Part shown: one piece after another, positions 1-7,346 of the stretch
Layout of the letters: each line of letters starts with the position of its first letter
Numbering within the stretch: the first letter of the stretch is position 1
Assembly: GCA_900771005.1 (NCBI GenBank)
Contig: CAAGMI010000109.1
Span: 1 to 26,772 of the forward strand
Source: Rikenellaceae bacterium
GTDB taxonomy: Bacteria; Bacteroidota; Bacteroidia; Bacteroidales; UBA932
DNA: 26,772 bases
Direction of reading: 5' to 3'
The notes under the pieces: generated by a model
Database searches by the model: none
The model's input: the letters and a program-made list of their open reading frames with translations, nothing else
Told to the model about the DNA's origin: nothing
Translations under genes and position numbers: made by a program

Positions 1-1
1 G

Positions 2-109
2 CTGGACTCAAAGACTACGAACCAGCGTTTCTACAGGATTGAGCACACCCCGTCGGGTGAAACCCTTACGGATATCACCTCCGTGTTCCAGAAGAAGACG
101 TTCATTTAG
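2..109 (+). CDS. 3' end of an unidentified gene (partial)
   Basis: An open frame runs in from the left edge and stops at TAG 107-109, giving the last 35 residues of a protein that ends in VFQKKTFI. The segment is polar, rich in Thr and Ser, with no recognisable motif, so no function is offered. A strong intrinsic terminator begins 15 bases after the stop, which supports this being a genuine gene end. The frame and stop are seen directly; the family is unknown. Confidence 0.55.
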   Translation: MDSKTTNQRFYRIEHTPSGETLTDITSVFQKKTFI

Positions 110-123
110 ATTACTTTGTCGAG

Positions 124-146
124 CAGCCTGTCCAAGGCTGTTTTTT
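124..146 (+). terminator. Rho-independent terminator
   Basis: A perfect 6-bp stem, CAGCCT (124-129) pairing with AGGCTG (135-140), has a 5-base loop and is followed at once by six T residues (141-146). It ends the partial gene at the left edge. Its T tract overlaps the likely -33 box of the next promoter. Confidence 0.85.
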
Positions 147-176
147 GTCAATATTGTAGAATATTTGTTATCTTTG
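145..176 (+). promoter_or_regulatory. Bacteroidota promoter for the interrupted lipoprotein gene
   Basis: TATCTTTG (169-176) matches the Bacteroides -7 consensus TAnnTTTG. A TTG at 145-147, the end of the terminator T run, sits 21 bases upstream and could serve as the -33 box. The original lipoprotein ATG is at 201, so the leader would be about 20 nt. Transcription from here now enters the insertion sequence antisense to its transposase. Confidence 0.65.
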
Positions 177-212
177 CCAGTTGTTTAGAAATTTATTAGG
201 ATGAAAGCAAGT

Positions 213-220
213 AGATTATT
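213..220 (+). repeat. Left 8-bp target site duplication
   Basis: AGATTATT directly precedes the left inverted repeat of the insertion sequence. An identical copy follows the right inverted repeat at 1936-1943. The exact match indicates a simple transposition event with no later decay. Confidence 0.93.
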
Positions 221-235
221 GAGGGCACTGAAAAA
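221..235 (+). repeat. IS left terminal inverted repeat
   Basis: GAGGGCACTGAAAAA is the exact reverse complement of 1921-1935. The match ends at base 15; the next bases (GATG here, CCCC on the other side read inward) differ. Confidence 0.93.
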
Positions 236-359
236 GATGTCAGTTTGACAAGTCCCCGAGATTTCAATATTCGCATCGAACTTGCACATTTCCCAGTTTC
301 GCCGGAATATTCGATTTTCAAGGGGTTATTATTCGGGCGGACAGATATTTTTGCCCGAT

Positions 360-1811
360 TCAGGTCTCTTTCTTGTCCCTTTCCTGCATCATTCGCATAA
401 TTCGCCTCATATTGCAGGCGAACATCGTGACGGCTCCCTGAAGAGTCATCGCCTGCAGCCCGTATGATTCCGCCCTGTCGTATCCGTAGTTGTTTTTCAG
501 GTCCGAGTTCTTTGCCTCTATCTTGTATCGCGTCCGGTATTTCTCCCTGAACTCGTCCGTCTCTTGAAAGTCCATCTGCTTTTTCTGCTCTTCTGTCCTG
601 TGGCACACGCAATAGGTCTTGCTTTTCTGGTTGAACCTGAAGCACCCCTCCCGATGCTTGCAGACGACACACCGTTTGACGTCAAAGTAGTAAGTTTCTA
701 TTTTCCCATCCTTCGAGATGCCCTTCTTTATGGCCATGTGCCCTGCCGGACACACATACATTCCGGCATCCTTGTTATATGTAAACCTGTCATCATTCTT
801 GCAGCCCATTACATTTGAGTTCAATTTTGATACCACAGCAACTTCCTTCTCCTTTGACTCTTCAAGATTCTCTTTACTGCAATATGCTCCATCGCCAATC
901 ACGGTTTTCACCTCCATCCCGTTTTCTATGCTCTTGTCTATAAGTGTCTGCATCTGGCTTCCGTCATCTTTCTCGCCGGAAGTGACCGTGGCTGCTGTTA
1001 TGATGCGCTCCTGATTGATGGCGATGTGAGTCTTGTATCCGAAGAATGAACTGTCCTGTGTCTTATGCCCTCTCCTTGCGTCTCCATCCTTCGACACATC
1101 GTAATGGTCCTTCACGTCATCCAGTTTCTCCTTCAATAGGTTGAGCTTCTCCGACACGGCGGCGAACATGGCCACGCGCAACTTGGAGACATGTTCCACG
1201 AGAGTCTCGATGTACGCCACCTCTTTCTCAAGGTCCGTCCCCTCGTATTTCTCCGGCATGCCGTCCTTTGCTTTCGCGTCGAGGCCGTATACCGTCTTGC
1301 GCAACTGCTTGCTTATCTGTTGCAGCACACTGACAGGCACTTGGGCGTTGGCTCGTGAACAGGTGTGGGTAGAGTCCATTATTATTTCCTTCGACTTGAT
1401 GAGACCATTGTCAACGGCTATCTTCACGCTCCTGCCGATGAGCTTGTCCAACAGGCCGTCATCGCTCAGACGCTGCTTGCGGAACTTGCACAGTGTGCTC
1501 GGATCGATGACATCGGACTCCGGAGCGAGTCCGAGGAACCACTTGTATGACATGTCGTATCTTGAATGTGCAACCACGTCGACGTCGGAAAGATTGTCAA
1601 TCACTTTCAGCAGGAGGTATTTGAACAGCATGCGGGGATCTTCTGCCATACGGCCGTTGTCCAGACAGTACTTGTCCTTGAGTTCATCATATATGAAGTC
1701 GAAGTTCTCGCATAATGCGTTCAACTTCCGCAATTCATGGTCTTGGGGAACAACGACATCGTAGAGGTCAGTATATCCGCTGAACTGTATGGAACCTTGT
1801 GTTGGGAGCAT
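360..1811 (-). CDS. DDE transposase, IS1182-like (DUF772 plus DDE domain)
   Basis: This 483-residue enzyme is predicted to cut and join the ends of the surrounding insertion sequence. The N-terminal part (about 15-125) resembles the DUF772 DNA-binding region: VVPQDHELRKL, then a segment ending TLCKFRKQRL. The DDE catalytic residues are well placed: Asp146 in IIMDSTHT, Asp307 in VIGDGAY, and Glu432 in YKIEAKNSDLK, the last resembling the YREK-type motif. Cysteines in CPAGH (354), CVVC (381, 384) and C390 between the second and third catalytic residues suggest a zinc-binding insert. The gene has no frameshift or internal stop, so the element may still be active. ATG at 1811 is chosen because the N-terminus then matches the family. 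A perfect hairpin abuts this start codon. Confidence 0.93.
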   Translation of the reverse strand: MLPTQGSIQFSGYTDLYDVVVPQDHELRKLNALCENFDFIYDELKDKYCLDNGRMAEDPRMLFKYLLLKVIDNLSDVDVVAHSRYDMSYKWFLGLAPESDVIDPSTLCKFRKQRLSDDGLLDKLIGRSVKIAVDNGLIKSKEIIMDSTHTCSRANAQVPVSVLQQISKQLRKTVYGLDAKAKDGMPEKYEGTDLEKEVAYIETLVEHVSKLRVAMFAAVSEKLNLLKEKLDDVKDHYDVSKDGDARRGHKTQDSSFFGYKTHIAINQERIITAATVTSGEKDDGSQMQTLIDKSIENGMEVKTVIGDGAYCSKENLEESKEKEVAVVSKLNSNVMGCKNDDRFTYNKDAGMYVCPAGHMAIKKGISKDGKIETYYFDVKRCVVCKHREGCFRFNQKSKTYCVCHRTEEQKKQMDFQETDEFREKYRTRYKIEAKNSDLKNNYGYDRAESYGLQAMTLQGAVTMFACNMRRIMRMMQERDKKET

Positions 1812-1834
1812 AATCCATTGTTTTTCAATGGATT
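1812..1834 (-). promoter_or_regulatory. Hairpin abutting the transposase start codon
   Basis: AATCCATTG (1812-1820) and CAATGGATT (1826-1834) form a perfect 9-bp stem with a 5-base loop. In the transposase mRNA this stem ends immediately before the ATG, so a long read-in transcript would fold over the ribosome landing zone. Structures of this kind in other IS families block translation of transcripts that start outside the element. That role is inferred here. Confidence 0.5.
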
Positions 1835-1920
1835 GAAGTTATGAATAATATCTGAGACTGCCAAAAATAAGTGAAGAAATTGCACGGTCTGGAACATCGC
1901 TTCCACGCGCCTGCAAGGGG

Positions 1921-1935
1921 TTTTTCAGTGCCCTC
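1921..1935 (-). repeat. IS right terminal inverted repeat
   Basis: TTTTTCAGTGCCCTC is the exact reverse complement of the left end at 221-235 and borders the right 8-bp duplication. Confidence 0.93.
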
Positions 1936-1943
1936 AGATTATT
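1936..1943 (+). repeat. Right 8-bp target site duplication
   Basis: AGATTATT is identical to 213-220 on the far side of the element. These bases also encode residues of the interrupted lipoprotein signal peptide. Confidence 0.93.
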
Positions 1944-3132
1944 CCCTATTTTTACCATAGCATTGGCGTTGGCCTGCTCCTGCAGCAAGGAGTATGACGA
2001 GGAGACGGTGGTAAGCCGCCCTGAAACTACTGTCGATACGGAAACGAATTATGCCGTCAAAGCATATTATACAAAGTGTGAAGAGCTCCTGGACCAGCTG
2101 TTGGATTATGAGAGCGAGAGAGGAACAGGAGAGTTGTATGATGTGACCCTTCCTGAGTTGGGAATTCTCGACGAAATTGACATAGAGACAGAGAATGGAG
2201 GAAAAATCAAGTTCTCCGACCTCTCTTTGATTAATCAGCACAGATTCATCCACGAGACGATTGAGTATTTTATTCAGTTGCAGAGCCGCAAAGCCGTTCA
2301 AATTGGTGAAGCAAGTATCTCCAACAAGTTTAGCAAGATGATGAAGTTCATCAATTTCGCTTCGGGGCTGACTTCAGAATATATCAGTGGGGGTAAAAGC
2401 ATCATAGAGATAATGGATGCACTCTGGGTGATGTACGGAGAGCCTAATATGGATAATTTCGTGGAGTCCATGGAATTCTGGGTTGATTTCTTTGCACCGA
2501 CCAAAGGTGTCCTTATCGGAGCGGATTGGGCTCCGAAGCAATTAACCTGGCAGGAATTCATCCAGAATGTAGGCGGAGTAGCGGACAAAGGGGACATTTT
2601 CATAATGCTCCCTGTGCATAATGATCCTTTGAAACTTGTGAACTTGAACGGAATCGGTCACCACAGAGTCGGACATAGTGCGGTTTGTATTGATGATTTC
2701 CGCGCGGACACCCCGGAGGATCAAAAGATAATCATGGGGGCTATTGAAAAAGGGGTGAGCATTGAGCCGAGTTCAATGTGGTATTCTGAATTTTATGTCC
2801 TTGAAGTGCAGAAATTCATCTATAAATGGGATAGGAGTGCTTTGATCGATCCTCTTGAGATTACAGCTGTACCTATGAGTAAAGCAGAGAAGGCGAAGTT
2901 TGTCGAATTCGGACAAGACTACCTCGGGGATCCTTTCATAGACCAGAAGAGTGCTCTTGAATGGTTGGCCACCAAGACAGTCGTCCCTGAGCGTTTCACT
3001 TGTGCCGCTTTCCTGTGGTACTGTGCAAAGAATGTCTATGGAATTGACCTGTCTATTCCAATCCTGCCTTCAATTGCACCTGCTCACATAGTGTGCTCTC
3101 CTTACACCAGGATAAAGAAGGTGGTTCAATAA
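1936..3132 (+). pseudogene. Lipoprotein with permuted NlpC/P60 (YiiX-like) domain, start displaced by IS
   Basis: This is the main part of a gene whose ATG lies at 201, before the insertion. Rejoined, the product has 402 residues: a signal peptide (MKASRLFPIFTIALALA) ending at lipid-accepting Cys18, then an acidic stretch (SKEYDEE) like Bacteroidota surface-export signals. The C-terminal half has the order expected of permuted papain-like amidases of the YiiX/YebB group: GDIFIMLP, His in VGHSAVCID (restored residue 251), and Cys in ERFTCAAFLW (restored residue 360). Such enzymes act on amide or ester bonds in cell wall or lipid substrates; the substrate here is unknown. The frame is open throughout, so disruption appears recent. 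Without its start and promoter it is probably silent. A TTG at 1963 is the only nearby alternative start and would lose the signal peptide. It converges on yifB with a 7-bp overlap. Confidence 0.85.
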
Positions 3133-4676
3133 TTCCTCAGTTTGTCCAGATGCCTGTATGAGAAGGCCTCGGACAGGTGGTCGACGTTGATGGATTCACA
3201 TCCGTCCATATCGGCTATGGTCCTGGCCAGTTTGATGATTATCATACAGGCCCTGATTGAAAGGCCGGCTTTCTCATGGATGTCTTCCAGGAAAGACTCG
3301 CAGTCGCTGTCCAGAGGGCAGTATCTTTTTATCTGCCTGTTGTTCATTTCAGCGTTTGTAAAGATTCCTTCGGAGACAAATCGCTCCTGCTGAATCTTTC
3401 TTGTCCTGGCGACTCTTTCCGCTATGGTGGCGCTTGATTCCGCTTTGTGCTTTGACAGCAGTTCCCCTGAGCTGACGGCCTTCACAAATACTTGAATATC
3501 AATCCTATCCATTAAAGGTCCTGAGAGCTTTGAGAGGTAGTTGGCCCTTTGTGAAGGGGTGCAGTTGCATCTGTCACCTTCTCCGTAATACCCGCAAGGG
3601 CAGGGGTTGGATGCCGCTACCAGCATAAAAGAGCAAGGGTATTCCACTTTCCCCCGCAGTCTTGAAATCACCACTTTCCTGTCCTCAATGGGCCCCCTCA
3701 GCGACTCTATCAGAGAACGAGGCATCTGTCCCATTTCATCAAGGAACAGGATCCCGTTGTGGGCCAGGCTGATCTCACCCGGATATATTCCGTCTCCGCC
3801 TCCTCCGATTATCGCAGGGATTGAAGCGCTGTAATGCGGGGCTCTGAATGGCCGTGTCCTGACCAGCCCCTGCCTCAGGTCTCCCTTCCCGCAGATGGAG
3901 TATATCTTGCTTGTCGAAAGAGATTCTTCCATGGTCATAGGCGGCATTATTCCTGCCATTGCCTTTGCGATTGAACTTTTCCCCGAACCGGGGCTGCCGA
4001 CAAGAATCATATTGTGGCCTCCACTTATCGCAATTTCGGCACCTCTTTTTACATTTTCCTGTCCTATTATATCGGCGAAATCTATGATGTCGCAGTTCGC
4101 TCCTGAATTGACGTTCCCGGCAGCCCTCCTACCTTCGGCATTCCATATCAGGAGATCCGAACAGTCCTTCTCTTCCGAAAGTATATCCATCACTTCCCGG
4201 AGGTTCCGTACGCCGTATATCTCTATACCTTTGATGTCTACGGCCTCCAAGGCAGAATCCAGGGGAAGAATGCATCCCTTGAGACCGTCTTTCGATGCAA
4301 GTTCTGCATAAGGCAGCCCTCCGGGAATGCTTCTGATATCGCCGTTGAGCCCCAGCTCACCCATTATCAGATAGTTCTCAAGCGCCGGCAGTTCCTTCTG
4401 CCCTGATGCCGCTATTATGCCGGTGGCGATGGGGACATCAAACCCGGATCCGTTCTTGTGCAGGTCTGCGGGAGCCAGATTTATGACAATCTTTTTCCCG
4501 GGTATCTTATAACCGAGTGACGAAAGGGCCGTAGTGGTCCTCAGCAGACTTTCCTTGACTGCCGCATCGCCGAGCCCGACGAGATGTATCCCTATGCCGC
4601 GCTCTATCTTGATCTCACACAAAACCTTCACTGCATCTATTCCTATGCACTTTGCGCCGTAAATATGAACCAACAT
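3126..4676 (-). CDS. yifB: YifB/ComM family magnesium-chelatase-like AAA+ ATPase
   Basis: The 516-residue length is normal for the family. The N-terminal ChlI-type domain (about 1-150) is followed by the AAA+ domain, with Walker A GSPGSGKS (227-234), Walker B ILFLDEMG (Asp313, Glu314) and arginine in PLMDRIDI. A cysteine cluster (NPCPCGYYGEGDRCNC, about 357-372) and a C-terminal helical Mg-chelatase C domain follow. The ComM member of the family is a hexameric helicase that drives branch migration when incoming DNA integrates during natural transformation, so a role in recombination is likely. The start lies 30 bases from the divergent tsaE start. The 3' end overlaps the lipoprotein pseudogene by 7 bp. 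Confidence 0.95.
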   Translation of the reverse strand: MLVHIYGAKCIGIDAVKVLCEIKIERGIGIHLVGLGDAAVKESLLRTTTALSSLGYKIPGKKIVINLAPADLHKNGSGFDVPIATGIIAASGQKELPALENYLIMGELGLNGDIRSIPGGLPYAELASKDGLKGCILPLDSALEAVDIKGIEIYGVRNLREVMDILSEEKDCSDLLIWNAEGRRAAGNVNSGANCDIIDFADIIGQENVKRGAEIAISGGHNMILVGSPGSGKSSIAKAMAGIMPPMTMEESLSTSKIYSICGKGDLRQGLVRTRPFRAPHYSASIPAIIGGGGDGIYPGEISLAHNGILFLDEMGQMPRSLIESLRGPIEDRKVVISRLRGKVEYPCSFMLVAASNPCPCGYYGEGDRCNCTPSQRANYLSKLSGPLMDRIDIQVFVKAVSSGELLSKHKAESSATIAERVARTRKIQQERFVSEGIFTNAEMNNRQIKRYCPLDSDCESFLEDIHEKAGLSIRACMIIIKLARTIADMDGCESINVDHLSEAFSYRHLDKLRNY

Positions 4677-4691
4677 ATCTCAATTAATTTT

Positions 4692-4699
4692 TAACTTTG
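4692..4699 (+). promoter_or_regulatory. -7 promoter element for tsaE
   Basis: TAACTTTG is a full match to TAnnTTTG and is followed by C-rich sequence. Only 7 bases separate it from the tsaE ATG (4707), so the transcript should be leaderless or nearly so. No convincing -33 box is seen. Confidence 0.6.
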
Positions 4700-4706
4700 C
4701 CCCGTA

Positions 4707-5132
4707 ATGGAACACGTTATCCAAATAAAAGACCTTTCATCAATCGACGGGGCCGCGAAAGAATTCCTTCTACAGACAGAAGGACATAATGTCATAGCAC
4801 TGTATGGCTCTATGGGTGCCGGAAAGACGACTTTCACTACTGCCGTCTGCCGTGTGCTGGGAGTCAGGGAGGATGCCGTGAGTTCACCTACCTTCGCTAT
4901 AGTGAATGAATACCGCTGCTCAGACGGAAGTCCTCTGTTCCATTTTGATTTCTATAGGATAGACAAACTGGAGGAGGCTCTGGACATAGGCTTCTATGAT
5001 TATGTGGACAGCGGAAACCTCTGCATAATGGAATGGCCTGAAAATATCGAGCAGCTGCTCCCGGAAAACACACTCAGAGTCAACATCAAAGTCAATCAGG
5101 ATCTGTCACGCACCATCAGCTGGAGTGACTGA
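4707..5132 (+). CDS. tsaE: tRNA threonylcarbamoyladenosine biosynthesis ATPase TsaE
   Basis: TsaE is the small P-loop ATPase that works with TsaB, TsaC and TsaD to place the threonylcarbamoyl group on A37 of ANN-decoding tRNAs. The 141-residue product has Walker A GSMGAGKT (34-41), the SSPTF switch segment (59-63), the HFDFYRID motif and the IMEWPE signature near residue 107, all characteristic of TsaE. Length is normal. It stands alone, transcribed divergently from yifB. Its last 27 bases overlap the end of the convergent lipoprotein gene. Confidence 0.96.
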   Translation: MEHVIQIKDLSSIDGAAKEFLLQTEGHNVIALYGSMGAGKTTFTTAVCRVLGVREDAVSSPTFAIVNEYRCSDGSPLFHFDFYRIDKLEEALDIGFYDYVDSGNLCIMEWPENIEQLLPENTLRVNIKVNQDLSRTISWSD

Positions 5133-6080
5133 TACCGAGATTCCCGTAAGGAATCCGTTCCCTATATCCACTTCCTTAATCCACCCGTTGACCATTATGA
5201 TCGACGGATTCCCCTTATCCAGCGGGGTGAGGGCCAGATACATATCGTTTCCCAACAGGAACCCGCAGGAAGAAGAAAAAAAGTAATAGGAGATTCCGCC
5301 CACCTTCAGGTCCCGACTGATTCTGATATTTGCCCCGGCCGGGGCGTAGGTGTAGTATTGGTCGGCTGTCAATACGCTGATGTATTCCCATTCGTATTGG
5401 TCATAGGGGAGGATCAATTCCCTTTCGTAAGAGCCGGACACAAGAAATTTGTACAGCCCTCCCGATATCCTCTGCTTGTATATGAAGCACAGTTTGCCGT
5501 CAATCTCAAAGAGGCCGCCTCCCTTTCCGTATGAGGTCCCGGAGAATTTCCCGGCGATGGTCCCCGAGCTCTTCATATAGATAACCTCCCCGTCCTTTCT
5601 GAGAGAGAATCCTTCCGAGTCTCTGTTCTGCCCGAGAGTATACAAGGTTCCGTCCTTATACACCAATCCGCACAGATACTCCCTTCCCGAGTACCTGAGA
5701 ATGATATCTCCGTCGCGTTTGATGATGGTTTCCCTGTCATTGGAGAAATCAGTGTACAAATGCCCGTCTATAATGCGGTGCCTGTCCGTATCCGGGCTTA
5801 TGAAGTTGCTCTCGCTGACAGGAAGCGAGAGGATCTCTTCCATATCCTTGTACAGGACCAGTTCGCACCGGTTCGTTCGCAGAGCGGTATCCTTTCTCCA
5901 ATCATAGTCATCCTGCATTCTTATGCAGCTGAAATACACTGAAGTATCCATTTTTGGGAGAGGCTTCTCCTGCTCTGAATAATCCTGCCTCGAAATGGAT
6001 CTCCCCCTGGTGTCTCCATAATCAGTCACGCACCCGCAGGCAAGGGAGAGGAATGATGCAATAAAAAGAAAGTTCTTCAT
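5106..6080 (-). CDS. Putative lipoprotein of unknown function
   Basis: The 324-residue product begins with a lipoprotein signal (MKNFLFIASFLSLAC), with Cys15 as the likely lipidated residue, so it should be exported and anchored to a membrane. The rest is rich in short beta strands, Tyr, Gly and Asp, with repeated phrases such as GHLYTDFSN, DGTLYTLGQ and DGKLCFIYK. These hint at a beta-propeller-like fold, but the family is not recognised. The 3' end overlaps tsaE by 27 bp in convergent orientation. A terminator for the upstream sigma-factor operon lies in the 113-base gap before its start, suggesting separate transcription. Confidence 0.75.
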   Translation of the reverse strand: MKNFLFIASFLSLACGCVTDYGDTRGRSISRQDYSEQEKPLPKMDTSVYFSCIRMQDDYDWRKDTALRTNRCELVLYKDMEEILSLPVSESNFISPDTDRHRIIDGHLYTDFSNDRETIIKRDGDIILRYSGREYLCGLVYKDGTLYTLGQNRDSEGFSLRKDGEVIYMKSSGTIAGKFSGTSYGKGGGLFEIDGKLCFIYKQRISGGLYKFLVSGSYERELILPYDQYEWEYISVLTADQYYTYAPAGANIRISRDLKVGGISYYFFSSSCGFLLGNDMYLALTPLDKGNPSIIMVNGWIKEVDIGNGFLTGISVSVTPADGA

Positions 6081-6104
6081 CGTTCTGAGTTTTCAGGCAA
6101 ATGA

Positions 6105-6151
6105 AGACATAAAAGAAAACATCCGGAAATCATTTCACCACAATTTCCGGA
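6105..6151 (-). terminator. Probable terminator of the sigma factor/barrel operon
   Basis: TCCGGAAAT (6122-6130) and ATTTCCGGA (6143-6151) form a perfect 9-bp stem with a 12-base loop. Read on the minus strand it is followed by a U-rich stretch (TTTTCTTTTA). It lies 42 bases past the stop of the 6194-7345 gene. The long loop and broken T tract lower confidence. Confidence 0.55.
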
Positions 6152-6193
6152 CGTTAGCCACAAATATATTTTTCTTGAATGTTTATACCTTTT

Positions 6194-7345
6194 TTATAGG
6201 CTGAATCTCAAACCTGCCTCGAAATTGATCATGAAAGGCTGGACTGTCCTGATGCTGTTAGGCTGCTTGCAGTTGAAGTAGTAACGTGCGCTCGGGTCTA
6301 TGTATATCCCCAGGAAATCGGTAACTCTGAATTCCACTCCCAGACCGACCGCCGCCGAGTACTGCAGACCTTTTACCTGCTCGCTGTATACTTTGTCGTC
6401 TATATGGTATTTGTTTGAGACGGCGTACTCGGCTTCACCTCCTGCGAATGTATAGAACTTGATGGTATTTGACTGCAGGATGGTATAATAAGCGTTGACA
6501 GGGATTCCTACATATTGGAGATTATGCTTGACCTCACCGTAATGTCCCTGATATGAGCCGTCGAATTTACGGGAAAGAAGGGAGTAGTTGAGACCTGTTC
6601 CGATTGAGAATCTGTCAGTTATATTGAAGCGGATTCCGACTCCGAATGAAAGAGGAATGCCGTATGTTGAGGTGCTGAGTTCCTGCAGGCTGAGACCGCT
6701 GTTCCCGCTTCCTCCCATCCACGGAGTGCTCTTTACCGAAGCTTCGGTATCGTTCCCCAGAAGAGCTCCGTCAAGGGTTATTGAAATGCGCTGCTTCTTC
6801 CTCGGCTGCTCCGGCTCTGCGAAAGGATCGATTGTCCATACCGGGGTGTCCTTGGCAGGAGAGGTCTTTGCAGGGGATGAAGAAGCCGTTGAAGATGTTA
6901 CAGGACTGGTTGAAACCGGGGCGTCTGCTGCCGGTTCTTCGTCAGATGCTTCCTCCGCTGCCGGAGTGATGGTCACCCTGCTCTGCGCTATATATTTCTT
7001 TATGGAACTGAAATCAGGAGAGACAATCTCCGGAACTTCGTCAATTTCTTCAGACAGTTCCTCAGGGGTTGAAGGCATCCGGACGCTCTCAACTGATGCA
7101 GTGACGTCCGTGCCGACTGTCTGCTGGCTTCCCGTATTGTCCGGAATGAAAAGAACGGCAGCAAGCACGGCGCATACGGCCGCCATGCCGGCACCTGCCC
7201 ATTTCCACCACACAGGAGTCTTGGATGCAGACGAACCGATCCTGCCGGATACGGCGGACCAGACGCGTGAAGGAACTTTCTCCTCCGCGTCCTCAAGCAT
7301 CGCCTTTATTTCAAGGTCGAAATTCTTGTCGTCTTCGTACTGCAT
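6194..7345 (-). CDS. Inner-membrane-anchored beta-barrel protein, sigma factor partner
   Basis: The 383-residue product has three parts. A charged N-terminal segment (1-45, DLEIKAMLEDAEEKVPSRVW) resembles the cytoplasmic end of anti-sigma-like proteins and is followed by one membrane helix (about 47-67). A Pro/Ser/Thr/Ala-rich linker spans about 70-180. The C-terminal portion (about 185-383) alternates strands typical of outer-membrane barrels (ISITLDGALLG, FSIGTGLNYSLL, LGVEFRVTDFLGIYIDPSARYYF) and ends in FEAGLRFSL. It starts 1 base after the ECF sigma gene, so the two are one operon. By context the N-terminus may bind the sigma factor; that is inference. A membrane helix in front of a barrel is unusual. 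The start is set by operon spacing and the acidic N-terminus. Confidence 0.8.
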   Translation of the reverse strand: MQYEDDKNFDLEIKAMLEDAEEKVPSRVWSAVSGRIGSSASKTPVWWKWAGAGMAAVCAVLAAVLFIPDNTGSQQTVGTDVTASVESVRMPSTPEELSEEIDEVPEIVSPDFSSIKKYIAQSRVTITPAAEEASDEEPAADAPVSTSPVTSSTASSSPAKTSPAKDTPVWTIDPFAEPEQPRKKQRISITLDGALLGNDTEASVKSTPWMGGSGNSGLSLQELSTSTYGIPLSFGVGIRFNITDRFSIGTGLNYSLLSRKFDGSYQGHYGEVKHNLQYVGIPVNAYYTILQSNTIKFYTFAGGEAEYAVSNKYHIDDKVYSEQVKGLQYSAAVGLGVEFRVTDFLGIYIDPSARYYFNCKQPNSIRTVQPFMINFEAGLRFSL

Positions 7346-7346
7346 C

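Larger units (their letters stand above)
201..248 (+). pseudogene. 5' fragment of IS-interrupted lipoprotein gene
   Basis: ATG at 201 begins the signal peptide (MKASRLL) of the lipoprotein gene that resumes at 1936. Host coding sequence ends at 220, where the insertion sequence begins. Translation would continue into the element and stop at TGA 246-248, giving a 15-residue peptide. Removing 221-1943 (the element plus one 8-bp repeat) joins this start in frame to the downstream part. A promoter lies 24 bases upstream. Confidence 0.85.
221..1935 (-). mobile_element. Complete 1715-bp insertion sequence, IS1182-like
   Basis: Both ends carry the perfect 15-bp inverted repeat GAGGGCACTGAAAAA (221-235, and its complement at 1921-1935), flanked by the 8-bp duplication AGATTATT. 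The single transposase gene (360-1811) lies on the minus strand and is intact. The 138 bases left of it hold a short inverted repeat (TCGGGC at 333-338, GCCCGA at 353-358) just past the transposase stop. The 124 bases right of it hold a 9-bp hairpin at the start codon. Family assignment rests on transposase architecture. An 8-bp duplication is not what I would call typical of IS1182, so the family could be a related IS4/IS5 branch. Confidence 0.93.

Noticed and set aside
333..358. Possible terminator just past the transposase stop
   Set aside because: The stem is only 6 bp with a 14-base loop and no T tract on the minus strand. Mentioned within the IS entry but not called separately.
196..672. 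158-codon minus-strand open frame overlapping the transposase end
   Set aside because: Low-complexity composition and no motif; it overlaps the real transposase in another frame and runs through the IS inverted repeat. A shadow frame.
1141..1764. 207-codon plus-strand open frame inside the IS
   Set aside because: Antisense to the transposase DDE gene, rich in Ser and Arg, with no family resemblance. The transposase explains the open frame.
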